A stretch of DNA of 64,000 nucleotides, from NCBI GenBank assembly GCA_029339195.1, contig JAPTJF010000090.1:96840-160839 (forward strand). The letters run 5' to 3'. The DNA comes from Micractinium sp. NFX-FRZ. Its lineage: Eukaryota > Chlorophyta > Trebouxiophyceae > Chlorellales > Chlorellaceae. Under the pieces are notes generated by a model. The model saw nothing but the letters and a program-made list of their open reading frames with translations. It made no database searches and was not told the DNA's origin. Made by a program: the position numbers and the translations under genes. Below, piece by piece: positions 31,205 to 42,651 of this stretch (its first letter is position 1; the number at the start of each line of letters is the position of its first letter).

Positions 31205-34200
31205 ATGGAGAGGCTGGTGGAGCTGGCGGAGGTGTTGGCGTTGCAGCTGCATTGGCCCGCTGCGAGGGCCAGTGACGCCGAGGCAGCTTTCGGGACTGCC
31301 ATGGAATTCTCTGAGCTTTACAACACGTTGCAGGAGGCCGACGAGCTGGAGGTTGTGGAAGTCGCTGGGTGAGCGCTTGTCGCCCGTGCGCGGGCAGCGG
31401 TTCAAAGCTTTATAATTGGCACGGCACATGATGGGACGCGTTTAGTGGGACGACAGTCTGAACCATCACTCTGGCAGCGGCGACGGCAGGCGGCAGGTAT
31501 GCAGCGGCAGGCGGCTGATGGGGGTTCCACCAGAGTCCCTTCTCTTCCCTCCACCCCTACAACGTGTTTGCAGCGCCTTCCTCGCGCTGTCCATCCGGCT
31601 TGGCAGCCTGGCGGTTGCGCTCAAGCAGCAGCAAGCGGGGGCAGACCAGGCTGCAGACCCGGGCACGGCCTTCTGCCTGCACGCCAGCGCCGGCTGCCTC
31701 GCGCTCAACGTGCTGCTGCAGTGTGGCGAGGGCTGGGGCGAGGGCGAGTGGCTGCGCCTGCTGACAGCCGCAGGTGGGTGCAGGACCATGCCCCGCTGCC
31801 GTGAGACAGAAGGAGGCCCGCCCATGACGCCCGCTGCCATCTCATCACGGTGCCGCTGCCGTCTGCTCAGCTAGATGCCTCATCCTGAGAGGGAATTGGT
31901 GTTGATTGAAACTGCATCCATGCACACACCCCATTCCCTGCATTCCCTGCATTCCGTATGCCCTTGCAGTGATCCCTCTGGAGGTGCTGCCGCCCATCCT
32001 GCTGGCTCGGGCCAGGCTGGCTGCCGCTGCTGGCGTGGAGGCTGCTGCCGTGCAGTCTGCCAGCACACCTGCCAGCACGCAGGTACAGCACTTGGATGTC
32101 CAGCTGCAGTGCATGTCAGAGGCAACTTATGCCTTGATATGCAGGCTGCTGGGCGATGCCACGCCTGTCCCTGAGCGTGTCAAGCAGGCCGTGCGGGCAG
32201 CGCAGCTCAAGCCGGCGCGGCTGCTGGCCTGGGTGCGCGGCGTGGCGCAGGCAGCAACCGTCCTGCGAGCGGCAGGTGAGGTGCCCGGGGGAGACACCAG
32301 GCAATCCTTGGCATGCCTGCCCATCAAACGGCAATGCCTGGGCAGCACACCGTGCTCGGCAAGCTGCAGGGACCCCCTGTGGCCTCTGATGCCGGGCAGC
32401 TTATCCCCGGGCTGCACCGCCTTACCAGTGCATCGCCCCCGTCACACCCCAGCCATCCGCATTGGTAAGAACGTGCGCCATTGCCGGCCCACTCTCTGCC
32501 CTGCAGGTGGGCGGGATGCACACTGGTATCTTCCTGTTATCAGCTACCTCCTGCTGCACACGAAGCAGACGGAGCTGGGGGCGCGCTTGGCTGCGGACGT
32601 CGCAGCGCAAGCCGATCTGCTCAATCTGGCTGACAGCTGGCTGATGCTGCCGGCGGACGCGCTGGCGGAAGCTGTGACCGACCCGGGCGTCTGCGACAGC
32701 ACGAGATATGCAGCGCAGCTGGCAGGTGTAGAGTGCCTGAGGGAGGCTCGCCAGCGCCGCGAAATTGCCTGCGGCAGCAGCAGCAGCAGGCACGTCCCGG
32801 GCCAGCGCAGCAGCCTGGTGCAGGTGGTCGCCAGCCTGGCAGCACTGCCGCAGGTGCTCGAGCGCAGGGGCAGCCCGGGGCAGGCTGGCCTGCTCATGAC
32901 TCTGCTGGACCTTCTGGCGACGCTTGTCGGTGATGCCGCATGTGTTCAGCAGGCCCGGGGGCAGGCAGTACCAGCGCAGTACTTCCACGTGCTGCTGCAG
33001 CAGCTGGGCGGGCCCAGCGGCCTGCCGCTGCTGTGCCAGCTGGCGGCTGAGGCGGCAGCAGCTGCGGGCGAGGCGGCAGGCGCAGCACAGGCGGCAACCG
33101 CGGCGTCCACGGCTGCCGAGGGGTCTGCTCTGCCAGCCAGCAACGGCAGCGGTGCCAGTAGCAGCAGCGACAGCGACAGTTGCTGCGGGGATGGCGAGGC
33201 AGCAGACGACGGCAGCTTTGGCACGCTGTGCTGGCGCCCGCTGGAAGGCGCACTCTGGTGCAGCCTGCTGGGCTCCTGGGTCATCGCCTTCCAATGCTTG
33301 GCAGATACGCCCATGTGGGAGGAGCCTCTGGACGCCAGCTCAGCGGCAGCGGCGCTGCGGGCTGCCGAGGCACTGCTGCGCCTGTCGGCGCTGGGGCCGG
33401 CACAGCCGGCGGAGCGCGCAGCGGACGACAGCGGCTGGCGCGATGCAGGACAGGTGGCTGCGGCAGCAGGGGGCGCCTCAAATTCCCACTGTGCAGTGTG
33501 TTTGCTGGGGGAGACGGCGCTGGAGTTGGCGGCCACAATGCTGCGTGCGCCACCCGTTGCAGTGGCAAGCGCGGAGGCTGCCGCCGCAGCGTTCGCCGCG
33601 CTTGCCACCGCCTGTCGCTGCACCCATGGTGCACATGCAGCAGCTGCCAGCATGCAGCACACCAGCAGCGCTGGCGGCTCGGCCGCAGGCGAGGTCTTTG
33701 CACCGACAGCGTCCGCCGGCTTGCTCCCTCTGCTTAGCTCGGCCCTTCACGCCGCAATGCTCACGTTCCACTTGCTTCAATGCCAGCGGTTGGAGGCTTC
33801 GCCAGCTGGCAACCAGCGTGACCAAGCAGTCAGGTGGGGCGGGGCAGTGAGTCCGCTGGCAATTGGGGCTGTGCTGTGTTGAAGCGAAGCCCACAGCTTA
33901 TGCTGAACCGGCAGCCCATCACGTGTGGTCATGCCTGCGTTTGCATGCATCCTCTCACATCACATCACGTCCCAGTATGCCCCGTGCAGGCAGCTGGAGT
34001 GCGGCACGCTGCTCTTCCTGGCTGCCACCTCCTCAGCAGGGAGCAGCACGCTCGGCCTGGCCGAGGGCGGGGAGAGCTGCAACCTGCTGGCAGCGCTGCT
34101 CAGAGAGGCAATGCTAGCGCCGCTTTGGCGGCAGCTGCTGGGGCCCGGCGGCGGCGATGGGGACGTTGCGGCTGCCGCTGGGGTGGACACCCCACGGGTG

Positions 34201-35190
34201 CTGGCTGACCTGGCGGTCATGGCACTCGAGGTGCGCGGGCTGGGGGGCAGCAATGCTTGGTGTGCTGGCGCAATGAGGGTGCGAGGAGGGCAGGCCTGTT
34301 TAAGGCGCGCCTTCTCGCCTCTTCCGCCGTAAGGTGGGCTGCAGTACCATCCGCCGGCACCATCACCCAGCCAGCTGTCGCCCGACCCTGATGCAGGACC
34401 AGCAGGCTGCGTTGGGAGCCCGTGCAACACCGGGCACCCTGGGCATTGGCGACGCCTTTGAGCAGTGTGAAGCGGCGCTGCGCATGCTGCAGCGTGCCAT
34501 AGGGCTGGAACCGCGCCTGGCTGCCAGGCTGGCAGACCACAGCATGCTGCTGGGCGCGCTGAGCCGAGCTGGCGTCGTGCTGCTTGATGGACGGCGGCGG
34601 ACGCAGGAGGTGGGCACAGCCAGCCTGCCAGCCGTAGTGACTGACAAGTCGGGTGCCTTGTGCTGCTGCGCAAGCCTGTCAGAGCCCCTCGCTTGCACTT
34701 TTTGTAGTCACCGTGCTTCCCGAGCCCCCGCCTTCTGCTGCAGGTGCGGCTGTTGACCAGCACGCTGTGCACCCTGCTGCGCCAGCTGGCGCCGCACCTG
34801 CCAGCTGTCATGGCAGACCGCTTGGCAAGCCTGCAGCCAACAGGCGACGTGCAGCGCAGCAAGGCAGCGCTGGACAGCCTCAACCGCTACGCCACCGCCC
34901 TTTTGAGGGGGCAGGCAGCCTCGGGCCAGCGGGTGCAGCAGCGGCGGCGTCACGCTGTGGGCACCGAAGCACAAGAGCTGGCGGTACGGCGGGCGCACGC
35001 GCTGGCGTGCTGCAGAGGGTGCGCCAACCCCCGCTGCAGCAGCCTGGCGGGCGCGAGCGAGGCGGTAGCGGCAAAGGGCAAGCGTTGCAGCGGGTGCCGC
35101 ACGGTGCGGTTCTGCAGCCTGGCGTGCAGCAAGCAGGAGTGGGCGCAGCACAAGTGGGCGTGCCAGCTGCTGGGCGCTGCAAGTGCGTAA
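31205..35190 (+). CDS. Large MYND-type zinc finger protein
   Basis: Seven exons: 31205-31368, 31574-31773, 31970-32275, 32507-33833, 33990-34230, 34397-34609, 34744-35190; 965 aa. The only recognisable domain is the C-terminal MYND finger, residues about 910-960: CRGC, then CSGCRTVRFCSLACSKQEWA and QHKWAC, matching CxxC-CxxC-FCxxxC-HxxxC. MYND fingers bind proline-rich partners. The long N-terminal part is Ala/Leu/Gln-rich and looks all-helical (ARM- or TPR-like solenoid is a guess), with a Ser/Asp low-complexity stretch in exon 4 (GSGASSSSDSDSC). Trebouxiophytes are known for many such 'N-terminal solenoid plus C-terminal MYND' genes. No signal peptide. Two damaged copies of its last exon lie in this window. 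Confidence 0.85.
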
Positions 35191-35651
35191 ATGTGCTTCT
35201 GTGCGTCGTGCGCTATGAAAGTAGTGTATCTCTTTCGTTATGACAGATCGGGGAGGCATTGTACCCCAGGCTGCAAGCAGGCACAACCCACCCAACCCTA
35301 AGTTACGGGAAATCACGATGTGGCAAGCCTGTCCTGCCATATCTGGCAGAACACGGTTGCACTTGCTGTAATTGAGCCCCCAAATGTGCACTTTTGCAAG
35401 CATGCGGCTCCAAACTTTTGAATGCATGCGTCGCGGGCAGGCGCAGCTGCCGGTGTCAGTGTGGCCAACACTTCAACGTTTTCCTTGCACCCTCCTTTAC
35501 ATCCGTCCTTTTTGTGGCTCGTTCCACCGTTTACATCAGTTACATCAGCATCGTAACATAACACCAGCCGGGCAGCGCAGCAACAGGATGCCAGCGCAAC
35601 GCGCCAGGGCACAGCGCTGCCGTCCTGGGGCGAGGGCAGCGGGCCGGCCCG
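35191..35651. other. Convergent intergenic region
   Basis: Between the 3' ends of the MYND gene (plus) and the small mitochondrial-type gene (minus). TTACA motifs at 35531-35535 and 35540-35544 (TGTAA on the minus strand) lie about 110 bases past the minus-strand stop and are good poly(A) candidates. Nothing else recognised. Confidence 0.5.
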
Positions 35652-36652
35652 TCAACTGGTATAGGCCAAGTGTGCAAGCATCCCGCATGCGCCAAAGCAT
35701 GCATAGACCGGCCACGTGGCCTCCATGAAGTTCGCCGCCTTATCCGCCAGGGTCATCTCCAAGCCGGTGTACCCGCCGTGCCTCCTGAGCCAGCGGCGCG
35801 GGTTCCGCTCATACATGTCCAGCTCATCCCGGCACGACTTCCATGACTTGTACGTGTCTTCCAGCTTCACCAAGTCGCCTGCAGGCGGAGCAGGGAGGCG
35901 GGTGGCTCAGCGAGCTGGCAGCGTGCATGGCGGGGTGTTGTGCTGGCGAGGAGCCGCACGGGCAGGGAGCCGCCGCGCCCAGCAGGCACTTCCACACGCC
36001 TGAGCCATGCCGCCACTATGACCGCCATCCCTCCATGTCTTGTTTGCAGCTCCTGTTTTCACCTCCCACTCACCCTCCTTCTCAAGCTCCAAGCAGCGCT
36101 TCAGCCACCACTCCTCTTTATCCCGCAGCTCCTTTTCGGCCCGGCGCCACTTCAGCTCCTCCGCTGCCGTTGGCATGCTCTCCAGCAGGCGCTTGCGTGC
36201 GGCGTCCAGCCCTTCATTGACGTTGCTGGTGCCTGCAGCAGGCCGATGGTGATAACGTGTCACTGATGCTTACATTTATTGAAGCAAGCGCCAGCTACAG
36301 GCAGGCTGTGTTGCCGCTGGCGCCGACACTGGTGGCGGCGCCGACACGCAATGGGTGGCTCAAAAACGGCACGCCCCCGCTTACCTTTGGGCTCCCCTGC
36401 GCAGCTGGAATCGGACGCGATGGCACGGATCGGCAGCTGCGGGGGGGCAGGGGGCAGCCAGTTTCAAGCCTGCAGATGCTGGTGTCAGGGTTTGGCAGCG
36501 GCCGCCTCCTCCCTGCACGCCCCTGTTCTTACTGTACATGACGCGGCTCCCAGGATTGCGACTCCAGGAATGCGCAGAGCACTCTGCAACGCGGCGCCAG
36601 GGAGGGCGCCAGGGAGGGCGCCTGCCGCCGCGCACATGATGGAGCGCAACAT
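35652..36652 (-). CDS. Small, probably mitochondrial protein with C-terminal hydrophobic segment
   Basis: Four exons: 36533-36652, 36385-36436, 36074-36232, 35652-35878; 185 aa. All three junctions are canonical and keep frame. The first 40 residues (MLRSIMCAAAGALPGALPGA onward) are Ala/Arg/Leu-rich without acids, like a mitochondrial presequence. The middle is a charged helix rich in Glu, Lys, Arg and Trp (LKWRRAEKELRDKEEWWLKR). Then comes an ERNPRRWLRRHGGYTGLEM motif and a short hydrophobic end (MEATWPVYACFGACGMLAHL). This layout (presequence, charged helix, one weak span) is seen in accessory subunits of respiratory complexes, but I cannot assign a family. Confidence 0.75.
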
Positions 36653-37309
36653 GTGATGTGAGTCGGTGATAGGAATGATGTCAGCCCTTGTGGCGCCCGC
36701 CCATATGGCCATCAACTCTTAGCATCTACCGCCAACCTGGCGCCAGCGCGCCAGCTGCCGCCCGTCTGGCCTGCTCCTGCCTGGCAGCCATGCGGAGGAG
36801 GCAGCCATGCGGAACAGCTTCGCACAGCCATGTGCGCGAGTGAATATCCTCGTCTGAGTGAATATCCTCGTCCCCTCCCGCCTGACACAGCACGGCGCCA
36901 CCGCCAGGGCTTGCACGTGGCAGGCCCACGCGGAACTGTGGCAGCTGCAGCGGTCCAGGCTGGCAACCAGGCTGGGCATCAGGAGCCTTGCTATTGTTGG
37001 TCGGATGCAATTGTGGGTAGGCAAACCCAGGCAAGCAGGCGGCCAGAGGCGGGCAGGCAGGCGGGAGCGCGGACTGGCAGCCAAAGGACTGATGAGACTG
37101 TCAGCAGAGATGCCTTGCGAGCAGATTGATGTGCACTCAGCCCTGGATGCCGGCAGGTTGTGAGATAAGGTGCATTGTCAGCAGGGAAGGGGAGGTAAGA
37201 GGGGCGGCAGGGTGAGCCAGGCGGGTGCTCAGCAGGCTGCCAGCTTTCTCGCCCTTGGATCGCATGATTTGAAGTTGCGGCCAAAGGGTTGCTCCCATGT
37301 TTTGGCATG
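36653..37309. other. Intergenic, no gene recognised
   Basis: Probable promoter of the minus-strand small gene. A 16-base direct repeat (gagtgaatatcctcgt) occurs twice at about 36838-36870. Confidence 0.5.
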
Positions 37310-37700
37310 GCTACGCACCTGCCAGCTGTCGAGGCAGGTCTGAAGCCAGCGGGCAACGTGCAGCGCAGCAAGACAGGTGACGCGTCCTTTGGTGCTACGC
37401 CAATGCACTTCTGCGGGGGGCAGCAAGCATCGGACCAGCAGCCGCAGCAGCGGCGGCATCACCCTGTGGGCGCTGAGCACAGAAGCTGGTGGTACGGCAG
37501 GCGCATGCGCTGGCGTACTGCAGGTGGTGAGCAAACCCCTGCTGCGGCAGCGTGGCCGTTGTGAGTGAGGCGGCAGCGAGCGACGAACGTTGCAGTATGT
37601 ATCGCACGGAGCGGTTCTGCAGCCCGGCGTGCAGCAAGCAGGCGTGGGCGCGGCACAAGCGGGCGTGCAAGGCGCTTGGGGCGCGATGCGGCTTCTGCGC
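37310..37700 (+). pseudogene. Decayed copy of MYND gene last exon
   Basis: Aligns at the DNA level with 34790-35190 of the intact MYND gene, from cacctgccagctgtc through the finger. An in-frame stop follows the first CxxC remnant, the frame shifts before the finger, and the second CxxC is changed (CSMYRTERFCSPAC). HKRAC is kept. It lies 2.1 kb downstream of, and in the same orientation as, the parent gene. Confidence 0.8.
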
Positions 37701-38133
37701 TGTGTGGGTTTGCCTTTTCTTTTGTTATCTGTATGGAATACAGCTGAATCGAATGTCAAAATATTCCTTGACATTTTTAAGGGTGCAAGCAGCCTGTTCT
37801 GCGTTTTTGAATTGAAGGCGTTGCCGCTCGCCAGGTTGCAGGCTGAGCGCAGCACCCAGCAGAGAACAGACAAGAAGGTGTGCGGGCGCGCAGATCGTTT
37901 TTGACAAGACCCAGGCCTGTATGCGAACGAATCATGAATGAAGGATGCCTGTAAGCAGATGCTACTGTAGAACAGCAGGCGCAACACTTGCATGAAGCTC
38001 CCGCCTTGCTGGCTGATGCCCGCCTGGCAGCGGCCATTGCCAAGCGACGCAAGGTGAGCTTCCCGGTGCGCTGTTCAATTCCGCATCGCAACCAAAGCAA
38101 TCTCGGTCCCTCCCATCCAGGGGCAGCCCCACG
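37701..38133. other. Intergenic, upstream of ArgJ-like gene
   Basis: Should contain the ArgJ-like promoter and 5' UTR. An AT-richer patch lies at 37720-37790. No core element was identified. Confidence 0.45.
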
Positions 38134-41100
38134 ATGGCCGTGCTATGTAGCTCACCAGCCACCAGCCGGGCGCTGCCCTCGGCCCCGCTGCGGCGCCCAG
38201 GAGCTGCAGAACGGCCCCAGGTACATCGCCGTAAATGCCTCGGCTCGCTTGAGCGAGAGCCTGCTGCGGGAGGACCGCCACCAAGTCAAACGCAACCTGG
38301 TCGACCTGTGGTCGGCAGCGCACAGCAACGGACCCCTCCTCCTGACCCCAATTGTATGCAGGTGGTGTGTGCTGCAGCGCGCCGGGGCAGGGAAGCAGCC
38401 CCTGTCGCGGCCGCGGCCGCCGCAACTGCCGCTCTGACTGCGCCGCCGGCCCCGCTGACCCCGCCCCCCGCCGCTGCCTATGAGGCTGAGAAGTTTGATG
38501 TCCCGCACATCGTGCACGCGCTGCACATCATGCCCCACGGCCCGTGGACGGAGGTCCCTGGCTCAATCTGCGCCCCGCTTGGCTTCAGCGCCCAAGGTGC
38601 CGCCGCCGCTAGTCGCCAGTGCCGCCGCCACCGGCCTTGCACCCACCGCCTTTTGCACCCTCCTTCCCTGCCGGCGTTGCCACTCTGCCCTGCCCCCATC
38701 GACCTTCAACCATTTTTTGTACTCTTTCCCTTTGCAGGCCTGCACGCTGGCCTGCGCAGCGACAGCCACCGCGCCGACGTGGCGCTGCTGCTCAGCAACT
38801 GCCCCGCCGTGTCAGCCGCCGCCCTGACCTCCAACCCCCTGGCCGGCGCCTCGGTGGCTCACACCCGGGAGGCAGTCTTCCACTCCCAGCACGCACGCGC
38901 CGTGCTGATGCACCATGGGCAGGCCAACATTGGCACAGGTGAGTCACGGGGCGGGGCAGGGAGCTTGCCAACCGCAAGTGGGTGCTGCCGTCTGGCAAGT
39001 GGTGCTGCCACATCCAGCCAAGGCGAAGCCCCTGAGTGCCTCCTCGCCTCCTGCTGCACACCGACACAATGTGCTTGCGCTTGCAATGCCGCCCCCGTGC
39101 CGTTAATCTCGTGCATTTGTATCATTCGGTGCAACTCTGCAGGGCATGAAGGGCAGCTGGACGCTCACAGCGCCTGCGCAGCCACTGCTCTGGCGCTGGG
39201 TGCCTGGATTGACCCAGAGCAGGCAAGCCACTGCTGGGCGGTGCTGCTCAGCTGTTGCTGCGTGCCTATCACTTTGCCCCTCTGCTACTGCCATGCTTCA
39301 CATGCCCGATGTTTGTGGTTGCAGCGCGGGGCCGGCCTTCATCGCCGCGAGGACATGCCATCTGACACGCCTGCTTGCAGCATTTTGAACAACTCCCAGC
39401 GCACCCCAACCACCCCCAACCTCGGCTAACATCCGTGAAACTTCCCCACCCCCATCGCAGGTGCTGCTGCAGTCTGCAGGCGCGCTGGGCGAGCGGGTGC
39501 ACCTGGACCGCCTGCTGCCCGCGCTGCCCACGCTGGCAGCCCAGCTGGAGGCGGGTGCTGAGGGCGCCTACCACGCGGCCTGTGCTATGACGTCTGGCGA
39601 CACGACAACCAAGGAGGCGGCGCTGGAGGTAGGGACCAGGGTGGGTGGGCTGTTTATGCAGCGGTTAGCGCAACACGTGGCAGGTGCACCCTGGGTGCCC
39701 AGTGCTGCCCCCTTTGTGCCTGCTGGGGTGGGGCTGCTGCCTGCCATGACGGCAGCTGCCCTCTGCGCATGCCTGTGCCGGTGCCTGCCCTGCCCGGCTG
39801 GCTTCCCTCCCCCTCTACCAATCCCGCTCCCTCACTCCGCTCATCAACCCCACCTTCCACCACCATGGCCGCTGCACAGGTCTCCCTTGGTGGCAACTGC
39901 TCCCTGAGGCTGGGTGGCATGGCGCATGCCTCTGTCAGCGGCGTCCAGGTGGGTGCAGGGGTTGAGGGGATGATGAGGGTGGGGTTGTTGCAGACGCCTG
40001 GCGGCCAGCGATCACGTTGCGCTGGCAATACACGCTCTCGTGCTGCCCTTTGCCGCCCCTGCTGCGTTCCTCTAGCCTGCACTCACACCCCACCCCACCC
40101 GCAGCCACCTTAAAGCCACCTCTCTGCCTTCCATTTTATTGCTGACTGGACCCTGTTGAAGGCCCTTCCGTCGGCATCGCAGGCCGGTGCCTCTCTCCCT
40201 CCGTGTGTCCCGAACTACCAACCCATTGCAGCCAACCCATAGACCTCATTCAACCCACTGGAACCCTCGCCTCTTCCATCCCTGACCTCATGTACTACAG
40301 TAGTATTGTGCAGGCCGCGGTCACAGCCCAGGCCGCGGTCCACCCTAACCTCGTCCCCAGCCATGTCCTCACTCCCGTGCCTGCCTTATCTTCACCCCTT
40401 CCCCCCTCCCCACCCGCCTGCACAGGCAGTCATCACCACAGACGCAGCCGTGGACCCCGACCTCTTCCGCGCCATGATCTCCCGCGCCGCCGCCGCCAGC
40501 TTTGGCCAGCTGGCCCTCTGCGCAGGCGACTGCCTCAACGACAGCGTGCTGGGCCTGGCCAACGGGGCGGCAGGGAACCCGGTGGTGCGCGAGCCCAGCG
40601 GGGCGGCGGCGCACCGACTGGAGGCGGCACTGGAGGCGCTCATGACGGGGCTGGCCAAGGCCGGTGAGTGGGGGTCACAGTGTATCATAGTGTAGAGCAT
40701 GAAGAGTGGCGGAGGGCTGGCCGAGGCCAGTGAGTGGGTTTCATAGTGTAGAGCATGCTGAGCTGGGAGGGTCTGGCCACGGCTGGTGAGTGGGTGGCCA
40801 CGGTAGGGTAGCAGTGGCACACAATGGGAGTGTGTGTGGTTCTCCTGTCCCTCAGTGAATGTCAGGGTCATGCCCTCTGCCCTTGCTCCCCCCCTTCTCT
40901 CTGCCTTTCACTCCCTCCCTTGCAGTCGCCTGGGACGGCCCCGCCGCCTCCTGCCTGATCGAGGTGGACGTCACCGGCGCAGAGTGCCCTGCAGCAGCCC
41001 GCCAGGCCGCACTGGCTGTGGCACGCAGCAGCCGCGTGCGCGCCGACATCTCCTGCTGCCGCCCCGACTGGGCGGGGATCGTGTGCGCTTTGGGGTGAGT

Positions 41101-42036
41101 CGGGTCCACGTGTGCTCACGTGGAAGCCCGCTGGCTTTTTCTGCTGCCGCCCCACTGGATGAGCAGAACCGGCCCGCTGGCAAGGGAGCCTGGCGGGCAC
41201 CTGTGCACAGGGGCGTGTGGGCTGGCGGCACCCGTCCGCCCTGTACCCAGCTGTTCACTTGCCGGGCTGCGCCACCTCGCCCCACCCTGCCCTCACTCAC
41301 CTGCGCCCCACCCCATCCCCTCCTCTGCAGCTCCTCTGGCGTGCCATTCTGGCCATCCGACCTGGCAGGTGCGCAGTCGGGCCGCCTGTGCAGCCGTTCC
41401 ATGAGTGGGCATGCAGGTTGGGGGGCGGCGCCCGGGGAGGGCACCGGGCACCCTGCCCGCACAGAAGCTTCCCATGCTGTCCACATGCAACACATGCACC
41501 CGATCAGAACCCCCACTTGCTTTCTCGCCAACTTAGCTCATCAAATGATCGCCACCATGCATGCAGTCTCCCTGGGAGGCATGCCCCTCTTCCACCACGG
41601 GCGGCCCACACCCGACCTGGCCTCCGCGCTCTCCTACGCCACCGAGGTGCTCCACGTCGCCACGGCACGCCGCGGGTGCGTGTGTTTCGAATGTTGAATG
41701 GGTGCAAGTGTGATGCAAATGGCTGGGGCCCCACACGTGCTTGCCTGCTTGATGGCATGCATGGGGGGGGGGGGCTGTACAGAGTAGCGCACACCTGTGC
41801 CACCAAGACTGCAGCAACTGGCTGCCGCCGTTATTGAGCCTCGCTGGCTCCTAGTCCGCCTAGTTGGTCGAGTCGTCTCAAAGGGTCCTCTGGTGCAACC
41901 ACCAGCCGTGCTTGCTGTGCCTGCTGCCCTGTGCAGGCAGGTGACGCTGGGGATCCGCCTGGGCCAGGGCAGGAGCAGCGGCAAGGCGTGGACCTACGAC
42001 TCGGCATGGGGAGGGGAGCCCTGCTGCATGCTGTGA
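38134..42036 (+). CDS. ArgJ-like (glutamate/ornithine N-acetyltransferase family) protein, divergent
   Basis: Eleven exons: 38134-38220, 38362-38596, 38738-38938, 39143-39222, 39461-39628, 39880-39948, 40426-40663, 40926-41094, 41331-41368, 41567-41675, 41937-42036; 497 aa. Residues 1-60 (MAVLCSSPATSRALPSAPLR onward) look like a plastid transit peptide. Family landmarks in order: ICAPLGFSAQGLHAGL, AVLMHHGQANIGTG (normally VNSGNAN), SAGALGERV (normally STGVIG), AMTSGDTTTKEAALE, LGGNCSLRLGGMA, AVITTDAAVDPDLF, DCLNDSVLGLANG, LGSSGVPFWPS and a shortened tail. The autocleavage segment (usually KGSGMI..N-M-A-T-M-L, with Thr as nucleophile) is missing: GGMAHASVSGVQ joins AVITTDA directly. Intron 4 has a GC donor. 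Probably not a standard ArgJ enzyme; a degenerating or re-purposed paralogue. Confidence 0.85.
40321..40481 (+). repeat. Exon-edge echo, ArgJ-like exon 7 start
   Basis: Exon 7 start (ITTDAAVDPDLFRAMIS, about 40433-40481) has a copy about 111 bases upstream (40321-40370) that still reads VTAQAAVHPNLVPSHVL behind an intact gtgcag acceptor. Confidence 0.8.
40651..40794 (+). repeat. Triple donor-site repeat, ArgJ-like exon 7 end
   Basis: The exon 7 end with donor (ctggccaaggccggtgagtg) recurs at 40717-40738 and 40773-40794. All three keep gtgagtg, so three donor-like sites sit within 145 bases. A tagtgtagagcatg block is also repeated between them. Confidence 0.85.
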
Positions 42037-42651
42037 GCGCCCACCCGTGTCCCCACACAATGGCAGGTGCTGGCTGAACCAGTGAGCTTACCCGGCTTCC
42101 CGCAGGGCTGCCTCAACTGCCTGTCCACCCTATGAACACACCTGTGACACAATTTTGATCTACCTTCAATTTTGGCACGTCTCCCCTGCTATGGGCATCC
42201 TCTGACTCCAACTGCCCCAACCATCCCCTTCTCATCTGTTCCAAATTCCTTACTGCCTGCCTGGTCCGCCTGTGATGTGCCTGCCCTGTCCTGCCAGACC
42301 TGTGCTGCCCAATTTTCACCCTGCCCTGCCAGTGCCCCTCGTGTACAGACCGTCAATGCTTGCACTGCTTTGCATGATGCAGCAAGGTAATGTACAGAAA
42401 GCGATTCGAGGGGTGTTGAAAATATGTGACTACTGCCAGCGTGGGCACAGGCAGCTCCTGTTCGTGAAGACACGTGAATGCAGCAGGGTGCTGGGCACAT
42501 GATGCGCTGCCCCGCCAGGGCGCTCTGGCATTGGCCCAAGAAGCCCCCCCCCTCCAACCAACACAGCACTTTCATTTAGGCAGCCGCTGCATTGCGTCTG
42601 CCCGCCATCGCCACCCTGCGCCCTCCTAAGCCCTCCACAGGTGACCCTCCT
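42037..42651. other. Convergent intergenic region
   Basis: Holds the 3' UTRs of the ArgJ-like gene (plus) and the small membrane protein gene (minus). No gene, RNA or clear poly(A) motif was seen. Confidence 0.5.

Noticed and set aside
37988..38437. Open frame overlapping ArgJ-like exon 1 with a charged helix-like stretch
   Set aside because: No start context or family match; the overlapping frame provides a transit peptide in frame with the ArgJ-like exons.
38134..39429. Single-exon gene of 431 codons instead of a spliced ArgJ-like gene
   Set aside because: Splicing of canonical sites inside it restores the contiguous ArgJ-family order (FSAQG to LHAGL, NIGTG to HEGQL), and later exons continue the family match.
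39949..40425. A hidden exon carrying the missing ArgJ ATML motif
   Set aside because: All three forward frames of this intron were read; none encodes MATML or a neighbouring KGSGMI-like sequence between plausible splice sites.
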